This document shows positions 1 to 9,419 of a DNA stretch of 64,000 nucleotides, piece after piece. The notes beneath the pieces are model-generated. The model saw only the letters and a list, made by a program, of their open reading frames with translations, was not told the origin of the DNA and ran no database searches. Position 1 is the first letter of the stretch, and each line of letters begins with the position of its first letter. The stretch is from positions 36,260-100,259 of the forward strand of contig QCLO01000005.1 of assembly GCA_003214465.1 (NCBI GenBank). Direction: 5' to 3'. The stretch is from Acidimicrobiales bacterium AG-414-N20 (GTDB lineage: Bacteria > Actinomycetota > Acidimicrobiia > Acidimicrobiales > MedAcidi-G1). The translations under genes and the position numbers were made by a program.

Positions 1-289
1 CGCTAATTAAGGAATCTACACTTGTGAAATCTTTTGTTGCTAAAACGACTGTTTTAGATTCTTCTTTAAGGTTCTCAGGTAACGAAACTTTCCATCCTGA
101 AGAAAGCAAATCTTCTGTTCGAAGTTGCTTTTCTAGATCTCCTACTAAAGCACTTGCCGAACTGTCAAGTTCAACAGAAACTCCGACATTTCCTGTTCCA
201 TCGTCTTCAACATTTACCACCACTGAACTTTCAACTTTGCAAGCCGCTACTAGAAAGGTGACTATAAGCAGAAGTAAAAATTTTTTCAT
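1..289 (-). CDS. Putative secreted lipoprotein (3' part outside the window)
   Basis: The minus-strand frame is open from an ATG at 289 to the window edge, giving about 96 residues with no stop. It begins with a lysine-containing n-region (MKK), a hydrophobic stretch (FLLLLIVTFLVAA) and a cysteine at residue 17. V-A-A-C fits a lipobox, so a membrane-anchored lipoprotein is expected. The mature part starts KVESSVVVNVEDDGTGNV, an alternating strand-like pattern recalling actinobacterial LppM/DUF3153 lipoproteins. That family call is a guess. In-frame stop TAG lies just upstream (323-325), so 289 is the only good start. No Shine-Dalgarno is visible. It lies downstream of clpC, behind a hairpin. 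Confidence 0.72.
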   Translation of the reverse strand, partial: MKKFLLLLIVTFLVAACKVESSVVVNVEDDGTGNVGVSVELDSSASALVGDLEKQLRTEDLLSSGWKVSLPENLKEESKTVVLATKDFTSVDSLIS

Positions 290-330
290 ATCAGATTTTG
301 GGAGATTTGCTAATTCTAAACACTAGCAAA

Positions 331-370
331 TCAGCTAAATAGAACTCCTTGATGGAGTTAAAATAGCTGA
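331..370 (-). terminator. Interrupted hairpin downstream of clpC
   Basis: TCAGCTA (331-337) pairs with TAGCTGA (364-370), and inside it AACTCC (343-348) pairs with GGAGTT (354-359). An AT-rich internal loop separates the two stems. It sits between the clpC stop and the lipoprotein start. The U-run after it on the minus strand is short (TTTG), so it may be a weak terminator or a 3'-end stabiliser. Confidence 0.45.
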
Positions 371-377
371 CAAATTT

Positions 378-2924
378 CTATTCAACTCCCTCAGTTACCA
401 TCTCCATGGTCGGTGGTTCAAATCCTGCAGTTGAACGGAAAACTACTTTCTTACCATCATAGGTAGAGTCATCGGCACTATCTTCTGGGACATCTTCTAC
501 GTCCACAATTACGATTTCACCTGCTTTAAATTCTTTATATAGTAAGCGTTCTGAAAGTGGATCCTCTATAAGTCTTTGAATGGCTCGTCTTAAAGGTCTA
601 GCTCCTAGTGTTGGATCATAGCCATGTTCGGCTAAGTGACGTTTAACATCATCAGTCAACTCCAAACCTATTCCTTGGCCGGCTAATTGACTAGATAAAC
701 GGCTTATCATCAAATCAACAATTCTTGTTACTTCTTCCATGGTCAGTTCATGGAAAACAATTGTTTCATCGATTCGGTTAAGAAACTCTGGGCGAAAATG
801 GAGTTTTAGAGCATCTTGAACTTTTTCTTTCATCCTCTCATAGCTAACAGCTTCATCTGCTTTAGTGAAACCTAAATTAGCTTTACGCAAATCGGCTGTC
901 CCTAAGTTAGATGTCATTATTAGTACTGTATTTCGGAAGTCCACTGAGCGTCCTTGGGAGTCGGTCAGCCTGCCTTCTTCGAGTATCTGTAATAGTGTGT
1001 TGAACACATCAGGGTGAGCTTTTTCAACTTCATCAAAAAGAACTACAGAAAATGGTTTCCTTCTTACGGCTTCTGTCAGTTGGCCCCCTTCGTCATAACC
1101 TACGTAGCCTGGCGGTGAACCTAAAAGCCTACTTACTGTGTGCTTTTCCATATATTCAGACATGTCAAGAGATATCAAGGCCTGTTCATCACCAAAAAGA
1201 AACTCTGCCAATGTTTTAGCCAATTCCGTTTTACCAACTCCTGAAGGACCAAGGAAAACAAATGAACCTGACGGCCGTTTGGGATCTTTTAAACCTGCCC
1301 TAGTTCGTCTAATTGCTTGACTAACCGCATGGATTGCATCCTCTTGGCCGATTACTCGCTTATGAAGATCATCTTCCATGTGAAGAAGTTTTTGAGTTTC
1401 TTCTTCCGTGAGTTTGTATACAGGTATGCCCGTCCATACGGATAGAACTTCAGCTATACACTCTTCATCTACTTCGTCAAAAAGATCAACACCGGATGAT
1501 TTGATCTCTTCTTCTCGTTCAGACTTACTCGAAATTAGTTCCTTTTCGCGGTCTCGTAGATTTCCTGCTTCTTCAAAATCTTGAGATTCAACAGCTGCTT
1601 TTTTACGCTGAACGACTTCAGCTAGTTCAACTTCAAGTTCCCTTAGATCATCTGGAGTATTCATGCGCCTAAGACGAAGACGGGAACCTGCCTCATCAAT
1701 TAGATCGATTGCTTTATCTGGAAGATGGCGGTCCGAAATGTAACGATCAGCCAAGTTAGCCGCCGCTATTAGAGCTTGATCAGTAATTGTGACTCTATGA
1801 TGTGTTTCATATCGCTCTCTTAAACCCTTAAGTATCTCGATCGTATGTGCAACATCAGGCTCGTCAACAGTTATTGGTTGAAAGCGTCGTTCTAAGGCAG
1901 CATCTTTTTCTATATGTTTCCTGTATTCTTCTATAGTCGTTGCACCAATTGTCTGAAGTTCACCCCTAGCCAACATAGGTTTTAAAATCGATGCTGCGTC
2001 TATTGCTCCTTCTGCCGCACCAGCTCCAACTAAAGTATGAATTTCATCTATAAACAAAACAATATCGCCTCTTGTTTTTATTTCTTTTAGAACTTTTTTG
2101 AGACGTTCTTCGAAATCACCCCGATAACGGCTTCCGGCGACCAAGGCACCTAGGTCCAAGGTGTAAATTTGCTTACCTTGAATTGTTTCCGGGACATCCC
2201 CACCGGCAACCATTTGAGCAAGACCTTCAACAATGGCTGTCTTACCTACTCCTGGTTCTCCCACAAGTACGGGATTGTTTTTTGTTCGACGTGACAGAAC
2301 CTGCATAATTCGTTCCAATTCACGCTTGCGGCCAATTAACGGATCTAATTTTTTTTCTATTGCTGCTTGAGTCAGATTTCTTCCAAACTGATCAAGAACA
2401 AGCGAACCAGACGGGGAATCCGTTCCTCTACCCCCAGAAGTGGCACCAGCTTTTTCAGAAGCTGCTCCCATAGGGCCACCTGATCCGGCATAACCCGATA
2501 GGAGTTGAATTACTTGTTGCCGGACTCTGGACAAATCAGCACCCAACTTAACCAATACTTGAGCTGCGACTCCCTCCCCTTCACGGATGAGACCCAAAAG
2601 TATATGCTCAGTCCCTATATAGTTATGGCCTAATTGAAGCGCTTCTCTTAAAGATAGTTCTAGAACTTTCTTAGCACGTGGTGTAAAAGGTATATGGCCA
2701 CTTGGAGAACTTCCACCTTGCCCAATTAGTTCCTCTACTTGACCACGCACTCCTTCAAGTGAAATCCCTAAAGATTCCAATGCCTTGGCAGCCACTCCTT
2801 CACCTTCATGGATAAGCCCCAATAAAATATGCTCGGTACCAATGTAATTATGATTAAGCAGACGCGCTTCTTCTTGCGCTAATACCACCACACGACGAGC
2901 TCTATCTGTGAACCGTTCAAACAA
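378..2924 (-). CDS. clpC: ATP-dependent Clp protease ATPase subunit ClpC
   Basis: This is a class I Hsp100 unfoldase that feeds substrates to ClpP in the cytoplasm. Two Clp N-repeats come first (residues ~1-145; the segment [14 protein letters not shown] occurs twice). The D1 AAA+ module follows, with Walker A GEPGVGKT near residue 225 and Walker B VLFIDEIH, then a UVR-type coiled segment around [10 protein letters not shown], then D2 with [14 protein letters not shown] and the ClpB_D2-small region. The family starts [12 protein letters not shown]. The codon there is TTG at 2924, preceded by GGGAGAT six bases upstream, so a TTG start giving 848 residues is chosen. An upstream TTG at 2939 would run into the Shine-Dalgarno. 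The actinobacterial neighbour lsr2 is absent; a polyprenyl synthetase lies between clpC and lysS instead. Confidence 0.96.
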   Translation of the reverse strand: MFERFTDRARRVVVLAQEEARLLNHNYIGTEHILLGLIHEGEGVAAKALESLGISLEGVRGQVEELIGQGGSSPSGHIPFTPRAKKVLELSLREALQLGHNYIGTEHILLGLIREGEGVAAQVLVKLGADLSRVRQQVIQLLSGYAGSGGPMGAASEKAGATSGGRGTDSPSGSLVLDQFGRNLTQAAIEKKLDPLIGRKRELERIMQVLSRRTKNNPVLVGEPGVGKTAIVEGLAQMVAGGDVPETIQGKQIYTLDLGALVAGSRYRGDFEERLKKVLKEIKTRGDIVLFIDEIHTLVGAGAAEGAIDAASILKPMLARGELQTIGATTIEEYRKHIEKDAALERRFQPITVDEPDVAHTIEILKGLRERYETHHRVTITDQALIAAANLADRYISDRHLPDKAIDLIDEAGSRLRLRRMNTPDDLRELEVELAEVVQRKKAAVESQDFEEAGNLRDREKELISSKSEREEEIKSSGVDLFDEVDEECIAEVLSVWTGIPVYKLTEEETQKLLHMEDDLHKRVIGQEDAIHAVSQAIRRTRAGLKDPKRPSGSFVFLGPSGVGKTELAKTLAEFLFGDEQALISLDMSEYMEKHTVSRLLGSPPGYVGYDEGGQLTEAVRRKPFSVVLFDEVEKAHPDVFNTLLQILEEGRLTDSQGRSVDFRNTVLIMTSNLGTADLRKANLGFTKADEAVSYERMKEKVQDALKLHFRPEFLNRIDETIVFHELTMEEVTRIVDLMISRLSSQLAGQGIGLELTDDVKRHLAEHGYDPTLGARPLRRAIQRLIEDPLSERLLYKEFKAGEIVIVDVEDVPEDSADDSTYDGKKVVFRSTAGFEPPTMEMVTEGVE

Positions 2925-3046
2925 TTGGCAATCTCCCAAAAATCAAACTAATTAATAATTATTGTATCTATCTCTGTAATGTAACAGCGATAAAGAAAAC
3001 AGCTATTTTAAGAACCTTCTTTTAACAGTTTCGAGATGAGGTAAAA

Positions 3047-4066
3047 ATGTCGTATCCTCAGCACGTGGATGATGACTCCTACACACTACTTACCCTGCCG
3101 GGTATTAAAAGTGCCTTGGAAAGAGTAGAAGAAGAATTGAGGATAGCTGTTAAAGCTGAAGAGCCTCTTCTTACAAAACTTTCGCGTCATCTGATTGATG
3201 CAGGAGGTAAGCGGATTAGGCCAAGTCTTGCTATTGCATCTTCTCAAATACTTGAAAATAAACCAGTTGCTCCAAGCCAAGAAGTGATTCTTGGTGGAGT
3301 TGCAGTCGAACTAGTCCATCAAGGTTCGCTTTACCACGATGATGTAATGGACGGAGCTAAAACTCGCAGGAACGTGAAGAGCGTCAATGAGGAATGGGGT
3401 AACCATGAAGCAATTCTTGGAGGAGACTATCTATTAGCAAGAGCTTCTGAAATTGCCGCTGGGTTAGGAGCCGAAGTGGCTGGTCTGCTTGCTTCAACTA
3501 TTGCCGCACTCTGTGAAGGACAAATTCGTGAAGTTAATTCTGCATATGACATAACTAGAACTGAGGAAGCATACATGTCTTCGATTGCAGGTAAAACCGG
3601 TGCCCTCCTTTCAGCCTCAGCAAAAGTTGGAGCAATTGTTTCTGACTACCCAGAAGATGTGGTCAAGGCAGTAACGACATTTGGAAATCTCTATGGGATT
3701 GCTTTCCAAATCGTTGATGACTTATTGGATGTAATGGCAACTGAAAAAGAACTAGGTAAACCTTCAGGGAACGACATGCTAGAAGGTGTTTACACCCTTC
3801 CAGTTATTAGAACTCTTAAAGGTCCAAATGGCGAAGCTTTAAAAGATCTATTAAGTAACCCTATTTGCAGTGATGAGAGAGACCAAGCCTTGATGCTTGT
3901 TAGATCAGATGAAGCCATAATTTCAACAGTGGAAACAGCTCTAGATTTTACATCTAAGGCCCAAGAGTCTCTAAAAGACCTTCCTGACAATCCAACAGCA
4001 GAGATACTTAAATCTACTTGTACCATTCTCGCAAATCAGGTCAACCATTTTAAGAGTAGTGAATAA
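3047..4066 (+). CDS. Polyprenyl (all-trans) diphosphate synthase
   Basis: It condenses isopentenyl diphosphate with allylic diphosphates to make long-chain prenyl diphosphates, probably for menaquinone side chains. The family marks are GGKRIRPSLA (~res 52), the first aspartate-rich motif HDDVMD (~res 97), a second DDLLD near residue 226, and a conserved QI(V)DD context. Length 339 is usual for the family. GAGATGAGG lies upstream of the ATG. It is one of only two plus-strand genes in the window and is divergent from clpC across about 120 bp. Its TAA (4064-4066) directly abuts the lysS stop (4067-4069) with no base between. Product chain length cannot be read from sequence. Confidence 0.93.
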   Translation: MSYPQHVDDDSYTLLTLPGIKSALERVEEELRIAVKAEEPLLTKLSRHLIDAGGKRIRPSLAIASSQILENKPVAPSQEVILGGVAVELVHQGSLYHDDVMDGAKTRRNVKSVNEEWGNHEAILGGDYLLARASEIAAGLGAEVAGLLASTIAALCEGQIREVNSAYDITRTEEAYMSSIAGKTGALLSASAKVGAIVSDYPEDVVKAVTTFGNLYGIAFQIVDDLLDVMATEKELGKPSGNDMLEGVYTLPVIRTLKGPNGEALKDLLSNPICSDERDQALMLVRSDEAIISTVETALDFTSKAQESLKDLPDNPTAEILKSTCTILANQVNHFKSSE

Positions 4067-5476
4067 TTATTCTTGCTCAGGTCTTAACGTGGGGAAAAGA
4101 ATTACATCTCGAATCGCCTGAGTATCGGTGAGAAGCATTACTAAGCGATCTATTCCTATACCGAGTCCACCTGTTGGCGGTAATCCATATTCCAAAGCCC
4201 TTAAATAATCTTCATCAACAACCATTGCTTCCTCATCTCCCGCATCTCGACTCTTTTCCTGCGCGGCAAAACGTGACCTCTGGTCTTCCGAGTCAACAAC
4301 TTCAGAAAATGCGTTGCACAGTTCCCGACCAGCAACAATAGCTTCAAACCGCTCAACCAACTCAGGATTACTCCTATGAGCTCTTGAAAGAGGTGATACT
4401 TCTTGGGGGTAATCAGTTACAAAAATTGGCCCCCACAGCTCAGGTTCAGTTGTCTTCTCATAAAGTTCAAGAATCAACTTTCCAACTCCATAATGTTCTT
4501 TAAATGGGACTGAAAAATCTTCACAAAGTTTTCTCAACTCTTCTATTGGAGTTTGTAAATTGATTTCAGTTTGAATTTTTTCATTTAAAAGGTCCAACAT
4601 ACTAGATCTTTTCCAAGGAGTTGAAAGGTCTAATTCACGACCGTCGTATTGAATTACTGTTGAACCACAAATTTCTACGGCAAGTTCAGAGACCAAATCT
4701 TCTACTAGTCTCATAATGTCTTCGTAATCTGCATAAGCCTCATAGAGTTCAAGCATTGTAAATTCTGGGTTATGACGTGTGGAAATACCTTCGTTTCTGA
4801 ACACTCGAGCCATTTCGAAAACTTTTTCAAATCCCCCAACAACCAACCTCTTTAGATACAATTCGGGTGCAATTCGCAAAAATAAATCGACATCAAGAGC
4901 ATTGTGATGAGTTTGAAAAGGACGAGCTGCAGCCCCTCCTGGAATTGGATGGAAAACCGGTGTTTCTACTTCCATAAAATCTCGGTTCTCCAACCACTTG
5001 CGAATTAACGAAATGATCCGACTTCTTGTTTTAAATGTCTCACGTGATTCTTCGGTAACCCAAAGATCCACATATCTTTGTCTGTAACGAATATCAGTGT
5101 CAGATATACCGTGCCATTTATCAGGGAAAGAACGCTTCGCTTCGGCTAAACGAACCCATGAGTCGACACGAACAGAAATTTCACCTCTCTTCGTTTTAAT
5201 AACTTCACCAGTCACTCCCAGCCAATCACCCAAATGCAAGTTTGAGAAAAGTTCAAAATCAGGGCTGCTTTTTTCGGAAGCAAACAACTGAATACGCTCA
5301 GTTGAATCCTGTAAAACACCAAAAACTATTTTTCCTTGATCCCGACGCAACATCAATCTTCCTGCCACTGAAACCGTTACTCCGCTACCATCCCCTTCAG
5401 CTAGATCTGAATACTCGGAAAGGATTTGAGAAGCTGAATTTGTCACTTCGAAACGGAAAGGAATTTCTCTATCCAT
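4067..5476 (-). CDS. lysS: Lysyl-tRNA synthetase, class II
   Basis: It charges tRNA-Lys. An N-terminal OB-fold anticodon-binding domain (~res 30-130, GVTVSVAGRLMLRR) precedes the class II core. Motif 2 is around FRNEGISTRHNPEFTMLE, and motif 3 is GGLGIGIDRLVMLLTD near the C-terminus. Length is about 469. Three possible starts lie in a row (GTG 5482, ATG 5479, ATG 5476). AGAGG sits five bases before 5476, which is therefore preferred. The start overlaps the end of coaX (stop 5469-5471), so the pair is translationally coupled. It ends head-on against the polyprenyl synthetase gene. Confidence 0.96.
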   Translation of the reverse strand: MDREIPFRFEVTNSASQILSEYSDLAEGDGSGVTVSVAGRLMLRRDQGKIVFGVLQDSTERIQLFASEKSSPDFELFSNLHLGDWLGVTGEVIKTKRGEISVRVDSWVRLAEAKRSFPDKWHGISDTDIRYRQRYVDLWVTEESRETFKTRSRIISLIRKWLENRDFMEVETPVFHPIPGGAAARPFQTHHNALDVDLFLRIAPELYLKRLVVGGFEKVFEMARVFRNEGISTRHNPEFTMLELYEAYADYEDIMRLVEDLVSELAVEICGSTVIQYDGRELDLSTPWKRSSMLDLLNEKIQTEINLQTPIEELRKLCEDFSVPFKEHYGVGKLILELYEKTTEPELWGPIFVTDYPQEVSPLSRAHRSNPELVERFEAIVAGRELCNAFSEVVDSEDQRSRFAAQEKSRDAGDEEAMVVDEDYLRALEYGLPPTGGLGIGIDRLVMLLTDTQAIRDVILFPTLRPEQE

Positions 5477-6263
5477 CATCACCTCTATTTAAATCGTATA
5501 CAAGTCTTAGCCCATGCAAAGTTAAAAATGGTTCTACGTGATCGATCGATTTTGCTACTGGAGCAATTAGATGTGCTAAACCACCAGTAGCGATTACTAT
5601 GCAATCGTTTAGCTCTTTTCTGAAACGCTCAACCATCCCATCTACTTGCGATGCAAAACCATAAACAGCACCTGATTGAAGGGACTCGACTGTACTTTTA
5701 CCAATAACACTTCGTGGTTCAGTCAATTCGATAGCTCTTAAGGCAGCAGCTCGTTCGAAAAGGGCGTCCAGACTAATCTCAATACCGGGGGCTATAGCAC
5801 CGCCGAGAAACTCGCCTTCTGAAGAAATAACGTCGAAATTATTTCCGGTCCCAAAATCAACAACTACAGATGGACCACCGTATAAATCGAAAGCAGCAAC
5901 AGCATTTGCAATACGGTCTGCCCCGACCTCACGGGGATTGTCATAGAGAATGGACATTCCAGTTCGTACTCCAGGTTCAATAACCACCGGTTCTAATTCC
6001 ATATATCTGCCAACCATCTCACGAAGACTTGCCAGCACACGTGGAACACCTGAACAAATCGCGATTCCTTCGAATTCATCCTTATAACCAGAAGACCTAA
6101 CCAGATCTCTAATAATTACCGCGTGTTCATCAGAAGTTCGATCATCGTCAGTAGCAATTCGCCAATAATCCAAAAGTCCAGCATCGGCTTCGCTGGATGA
6201 TGAAGAACTTTCGTAAAGCCCTATAACCGTCTGAGTATTTCCTACATCAATGGTTAGGAGCAT
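5469..6263 (-). CDS. coaX: Type III pantothenate kinase
   Basis: It phosphorylates pantothenate, the first step of CoA synthesis. The P-loop-like start LTIDVGNTQTVIG, the central GADRIANAVAAF and VVDFGTGNNFDVIS (phosphate/metal-binding region) are type III marks. The ATG at 6263 is chosen because GAGAGG lies six bases before it and the family begins MLLTIDVGNT. An upstream in-frame start at 6284 would add seven residues (MTYERKR). The result is 264 residues. panC lies just upstream and lysS overlaps downstream. No panD was found between coaX and panC, where many actinobacteria carry it. Confidence 0.95.
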   Translation of the reverse strand: MLLTIDVGNTQTVIGLYESSSSSSEADAGLLDYWRIATDDDRTSDEHAVIIRDLVRSSGYKDEFEGIAICSGVPRVLASLREMVGRYMELEPVVIEPGVRTGMSILYDNPREVGADRIANAVAAFDLYGGPSVVVDFGTGNNFDVISSEGEFLGGAIAPGIEISLDALFERAAALRAIELTEPRSVIGKSTVESLQSGAVYGFASQVDGMVERFRKELNDCIVIATGGLAHLIAPVAKSIDHVEPFLTLHGLRLVYDLNRGDDG

Positions 6264-6432
6264 TCTTTTCCTCTCATAAGTCACTTTTCTAGCAAAAAGT
6301 TAGTCTCACACAAAGATAAGACAACCAATTCACTAACACTCATTTTAAAACCTATTAATCATAAATGAAGTGAAAGAATTACCTGTTTCAGGGTAGTCCC
6401 TTGAGGGCCTTCTAGTAGTCGACTTTCAACTT

Positions 6433-7290
6433 TCAGGGAATAACAACGCCAATATTGTCTATTAATCGAGCGTTTCCGAACTTACATGCGATTAATATTC
6501 GAATCTTTCTACCAGAATCACTTAATAAGTCAAGTGGAGTAAAAGTTTCAGAGTCGACAACCTCTACGTAATCTAAATCGCCTTTTGATTCGTTTCTAAC
6601 AATGTCACTTATCAATTTTTTCAGATTTTCAGAATTTTTTTCTCCATCTACAATCGACTCTGCTCCTACGTTCAAAGCACGGTAAAGCACAGGGGCATCT
6701 GCACGTTGCTCTTCTGTCAAATAAACATTTCGGCTTGAAAGGGCTAGTCCGTCTATTTGACGGATAGTTGGACATGCAACAATTTCAACAGGGAATCGAC
6801 GACGTTTCACAAGATCATTAACAACCATTATCTGTTGGAAATCTTTTTCTCCAAAATATACATAAGCATCGCCAACGATTTCAAAAAGTCGTGCAACCAC
6901 TTTTGCAACACCCTGAAAATGGGAAGGTCTACTCTTTCCTTCAAGAATTTTCCCAAGTTCACCAATTTCTTCTAGTTCCGGTGGTCCTTTTGGATATATC
7001 TCTTTCTGTGTCGGACAGAAAAGAAGATCGACTTTATGTTTTGCACAAATCTCCTTATCTTTTTCAAAATTCAAAGGATAATCATCTAAATCTTCTTCAG
7101 GTGAAAACTGAAGTGGATTTATAAAAATAGAAACTACGGTAGTTTTTTTCTCCCTAACTGAAGTGTCGATCAGTGAGGTATGCCCCTCATGAAGAGCACC
7201 CATTGTTGGGATGAAACCTATCTCTTCTCCTAAGTTTCGCTTTTCACTTAAAAGATTTTGGAAATCCTTAACAGATGTAACTATTTCCAT
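6433..7290 (-). CDS. panC: Pantothenate synthetase (pantoate--beta-alanine ligase)
   Basis: It joins pantoate and beta-alanine with ATP to make pantothenate. The HIGH-like nucleotide motif appears as GFIPTMGALHEGHTSLI near residue 30. FGEKDFQQIMVVNDLVKR and the KMSKS-region equivalent LSSRNVYLTEEQR are present. Length 285 is normal. It ends 169 bp before coaX; that gap holds no convincing gene. The upstream neighbour is the DSP-like protein, which ends 5 bp before this start, so the two are probably co-transcribed. Confidence 0.95.
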   Translation of the reverse strand: MEIVTSVKDFQNLLSEKRNLGEEIGFIPTMGALHEGHTSLIDTSVREKKTTVVSIFINPLQFSPEEDLDDYPLNFEKDKEICAKHKVDLLFCPTQKEIYPKGPPELEEIGELGKILEGKSRPSHFQGVAKVVARLFEIVGDAYVYFGEKDFQQIMVVNDLVKRRRFPVEIVACPTIRQIDGLALSSRNVYLTEEQRADAPVLYRALNVGAESIVDGEKNSENLKKLISDIVRNESKGDLDYVEVVDSETFTPLDLLSDSGRKIRILIACKFGNARLIDNIGVVIP

Positions 7291-7295
7291 GGAAA

Positions 7296-7805
7296 CTATG
7301 AATTACTTTTACTTTCAATCTCTATAAGTTCAACTATCTCACGACCGTCACTTCCAATTTGCTTTTCAAGAAGTTGCTCAACAACTTCAATTGCGCGTGG
7401 ACCTGTTGGAACCAATTCACGCCATAAAAGGTACGCTGCGATAAGACCACAAATTTGATCACCCAACTCTTCTCGATGTAACAACACCTTTGGATTATCA
7501 TCCAATAAAGAATTCAGTCGGGTAAATAAAGCAATTAATCTTGTCAAGCCCTCCTCCGCTCCCCCAAAAGGCATCTGAACCCACCTCACACCTTGGCTTT
7601 CATATGCCTTGATGTTGTCGTCATTAGCGAGAAGTGATACGACCACATCAAAGTTATTTTGTCTTATCCAAATAACTTCCTCTTGTCGCCGAACGCTTCT
7701 ATGGCTTTCGCCAAAACCTCCCGGTCTTTCACAAATAGCGAAAGAGTCTTTGATTACCCAATAAAATTTTCTTGGTTCTATCCCTTGCGCCCACTTACCT
7801 CTCAT
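7296..7805 (-). CDS. DSP-like protein lacking catalytic residues
   Basis: No named family was recognised with certainty. The order of segments matches a dual-specificity phosphatase fold: VVVSLLANDDNIKAYESQGV, then VQMPFGG, then VLLHREELGDQICGLIAAYL. The last aligns with the usual V-H-C-x5-R-T-G loop, but Cys is replaced by Arg and the loop Arg by Gln. The general-acid Asp expected after MPF is also absent. A conserved-looking N-terminal block, CERPGGFGESHRSVRRQEE, precedes the fold. The ATG at 7805 follows AAGG by seven bases; TTG 7811 is a poorer start. It is likely a non-catalytic binding or regulatory protein linked to panC by position only. The fold assignment is by eye. Confidence 0.6.
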   Translation of the reverse strand: MRGKWAQGIEPRKFYWVIKDSFAICERPGGFGESHRSVRRQEEVIWIRQNNFDVVVSLLANDDNIKAYESQGVRWVQMPFGGAEEGLTRLIALFTRLNSLLDDNPKVLLHREELGDQICGLIAAYLLWRELVPTGPRAIEVVEQLLEKQIGSDGREIVELIEIESKSNS

Positions 7806-7933
7806 CAGCAAACCTTAATTTAACGGAAGATAGATCTTGAAATTGTTTCAAAAAAAGTAACTGCATCAGATCGGAGGCTACAGGAGTAAAAACTAGAGAA
7901 CGCGAGTTAATCAACTTTAATTTTCTCAACTTA

Positions 7934-8485
7934 TTAGCTCTCCGAACTAGCTACCCAGATATCAGGCAAATTTCTATAACGTTCAGCTACGTCTAAGCCA
8001 TAACCAACTAACCAATCAGCTGGAACTTGAAAACCGGCGTACTTTATAGTGTCTTCTTCAAATTGAAAATCTTCTCTGACTAGAAGAGCGCAAATCTCTA
8101 AGCTTGCAGGGTTTCTAGCAAGTAAGTTCTTTCGTAAAAAATTAAGAGTTAGTCCACTATCAACTATGTCTTCAACTAAAAGAACATGTCGATCAGCTAA
8201 GTCAAGATCAAGATCTTTAACAATTCGCACCACTCCAGATGATGTTGTCGAATGTCCGTATGAGGAAACAGCCATAAAATCGAACTCTATTGGTAAATCA
8301 ATAGCCCTTGATAAATCACTCATAAAAACAAATGCCCCTTTTAAAACTCCAACCAAAAGAGGTGCTTCTTTTGAATAGTCCTGACTGATTTGTTTTCCTA
8401 ATTCGTCAACCTTCTCAGCTACTTGTTCTGCTGTTATTAAAACATGTTGGGGAGTTGGTATATTGTTTGTTTTTTCTTGGCTCAT
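7934..8485 (-). CDS. hpt: Hypoxanthine phosphoribosyltransferase
   Basis: It salvages hypoxanthine and guanine with PRPP to give IMP and GMP. The PRPP-binding motif LLVEDIVDSGLTL lies near residue 100; VGVLKGAFVFMSDL and the C-terminal VGYGLDVAERYRNLP are also typical. 183 residues is the usual length. ATG 8485 has AGG upstream. It follows tilS by about 37 bp in the common actinobacterial tilS-hpt arrangement. ftsH, which often comes next, is not there: a 128-bp space without a recognisable gene separates hpt from the DSP-like gene. Confidence 0.95.
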   Translation of the reverse strand: MSQEKTNNIPTPQHVLITAEQVAEKVDELGKQISQDYSKEAPLLVGVLKGAFVFMSDLSRAIDLPIEFDFMAVSSYGHSTTSSGVVRIVKDLDLDLADRHVLLVEDIVDSGLTLNFLRKNLLARNPASLEICALLVREDFQFEEDTIKYAGFQVPADWLVGYGLDVAERYRNLPDIWVASSES

Positions 8486-8522
8486 TAATAGGACCTTATC
8501 TTCTGAATAGTTTGATAATAAA

Positions 8523-9419
8523 TTAGTCTGTTTCTTGAGAAATTTTTGTGTTAACTGAAAATTTAACTTTTCCTTGAGATCTGTCTACTCGAAACCCACC
8601 AGGAATTTCTGTTCCTTTAATTTCTCCTCTTATAATCTGTAAAACTCTGTTAATTGAAGAAGAATCTGGCGGCAAACCAATTTTGTCTGATAGCCATTCT
8701 TGAATTGCAAATTTAACCACAGGGTCAGAGTTATCATCTACTGACCGCACATCTGTTATATCGAGATCTTTAATCAAGTCACCTAAAATTCCAGAAGCTT
8801 CTCCTGCCAAATTTGCATGTCTGGCCAACAATGGGACAGGATCACGGCCGCCTACTTCAGCTAACAACGGAATCACCTCGTTGCGAATCCTGTTGCGTGT
8901 AAATCTAGGATCAAAATTCATCGGATCATTTACTGGATCTAATTTTTCTGAAAAACAAAGCTCCTTGGTCTCACTACGACGTAATCCTAAAATTGGCCTT
9001 CTATGAGGCTCCCCAATTCCTGCTGTTCCTTGCACACCCGAACCTCTTAATAAGTTCAATATTACGGTTTCGGCTTGATCATCCGCTGTGTGACCTGTAA
9101 GAACTTGTGGAGGCAAAACCTTTCTTCTCGCATCGCGCGCCCGAGCTTCTAAGTTTGGGCCATCTTCAACGAACGCTTTAACACTATGTGCTTTTACACC
9201 TAAATCACTGGCCACCTTACAAACCATTTCCCCTTCGTCATTAGAAGTCTCTCTAAGTCCGTGGTCTACATGCCATACAGTTACTTTCAAATCAGCGTTT
9301 ACAGCTAACAAAAGTAAAGCTAATGAGTCAGCTCCACCCGAAACAGCACAATCAACCTCAGTTCCACTCATAGGAAATACAGAACGAACTTGCAGTTCAG
9401 AAATTAAATCACTACTCAT
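8523..9419 (-). CDS. tilS: tRNA(Ile)-lysidine synthetase
   Basis: It converts the wobble cytidine of the CAU anticodon of tRNA-Ile to lysidine, which makes it read AUA. The N-type PP-loop SGGADSLALLLL is at about residue 27; HVDHGLRE, GHTADDQAETVILNLLRGSG and RNRIRNEVIPLL are all typical of TilS. At 298 residues it is the short form, without the extended C-terminal domains of enterobacterial TilS. Its ATG overlaps the stop of the upstream metalloprotease gene by 8 bp, so the two are coupled. Confidence 0.94.
   Translation of the reverse strand: MSSDLISELQVRSVFPMSGTEVDCAVSGGADSLALLLLAVNADLKVTVWHVDHGLRETSNDEGEMVCKVASDLGVKAHSVKAFVEDGPNLEARARDARRKVLPPQVLTGHTADDQAETVILNLLRGSGVQGTAGIGEPHRRPILGLRRSETKELCFSEKLDPVNDPMNFDPRFTRNRIRNEVIPLLAEVGGRDPVPLLARHANLAGEASGILGDLIKDLDITDVRSVDDNSDPVVKFAIQEWLSDKIGLPPDSSSINRVLQIIRGEIKGTEIPGGFRVDRSQGKVKFSVNTKISQETD

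Noticed and set aside
24..326. Plus-strand frame of 100 codons
   Set aside because: It is the complement of the lipoprotein gene, whose minus-strand frame has a signal peptide and lipobox; the plus frame has low-complexity Ser/Thr content and no Shine-Dalgarno.
6281..6343. 20-residue frame between panC and coaX
   Set aside because: No Shine-Dalgarno, no similarity, overlaps the coaX upstream start; probably chance.
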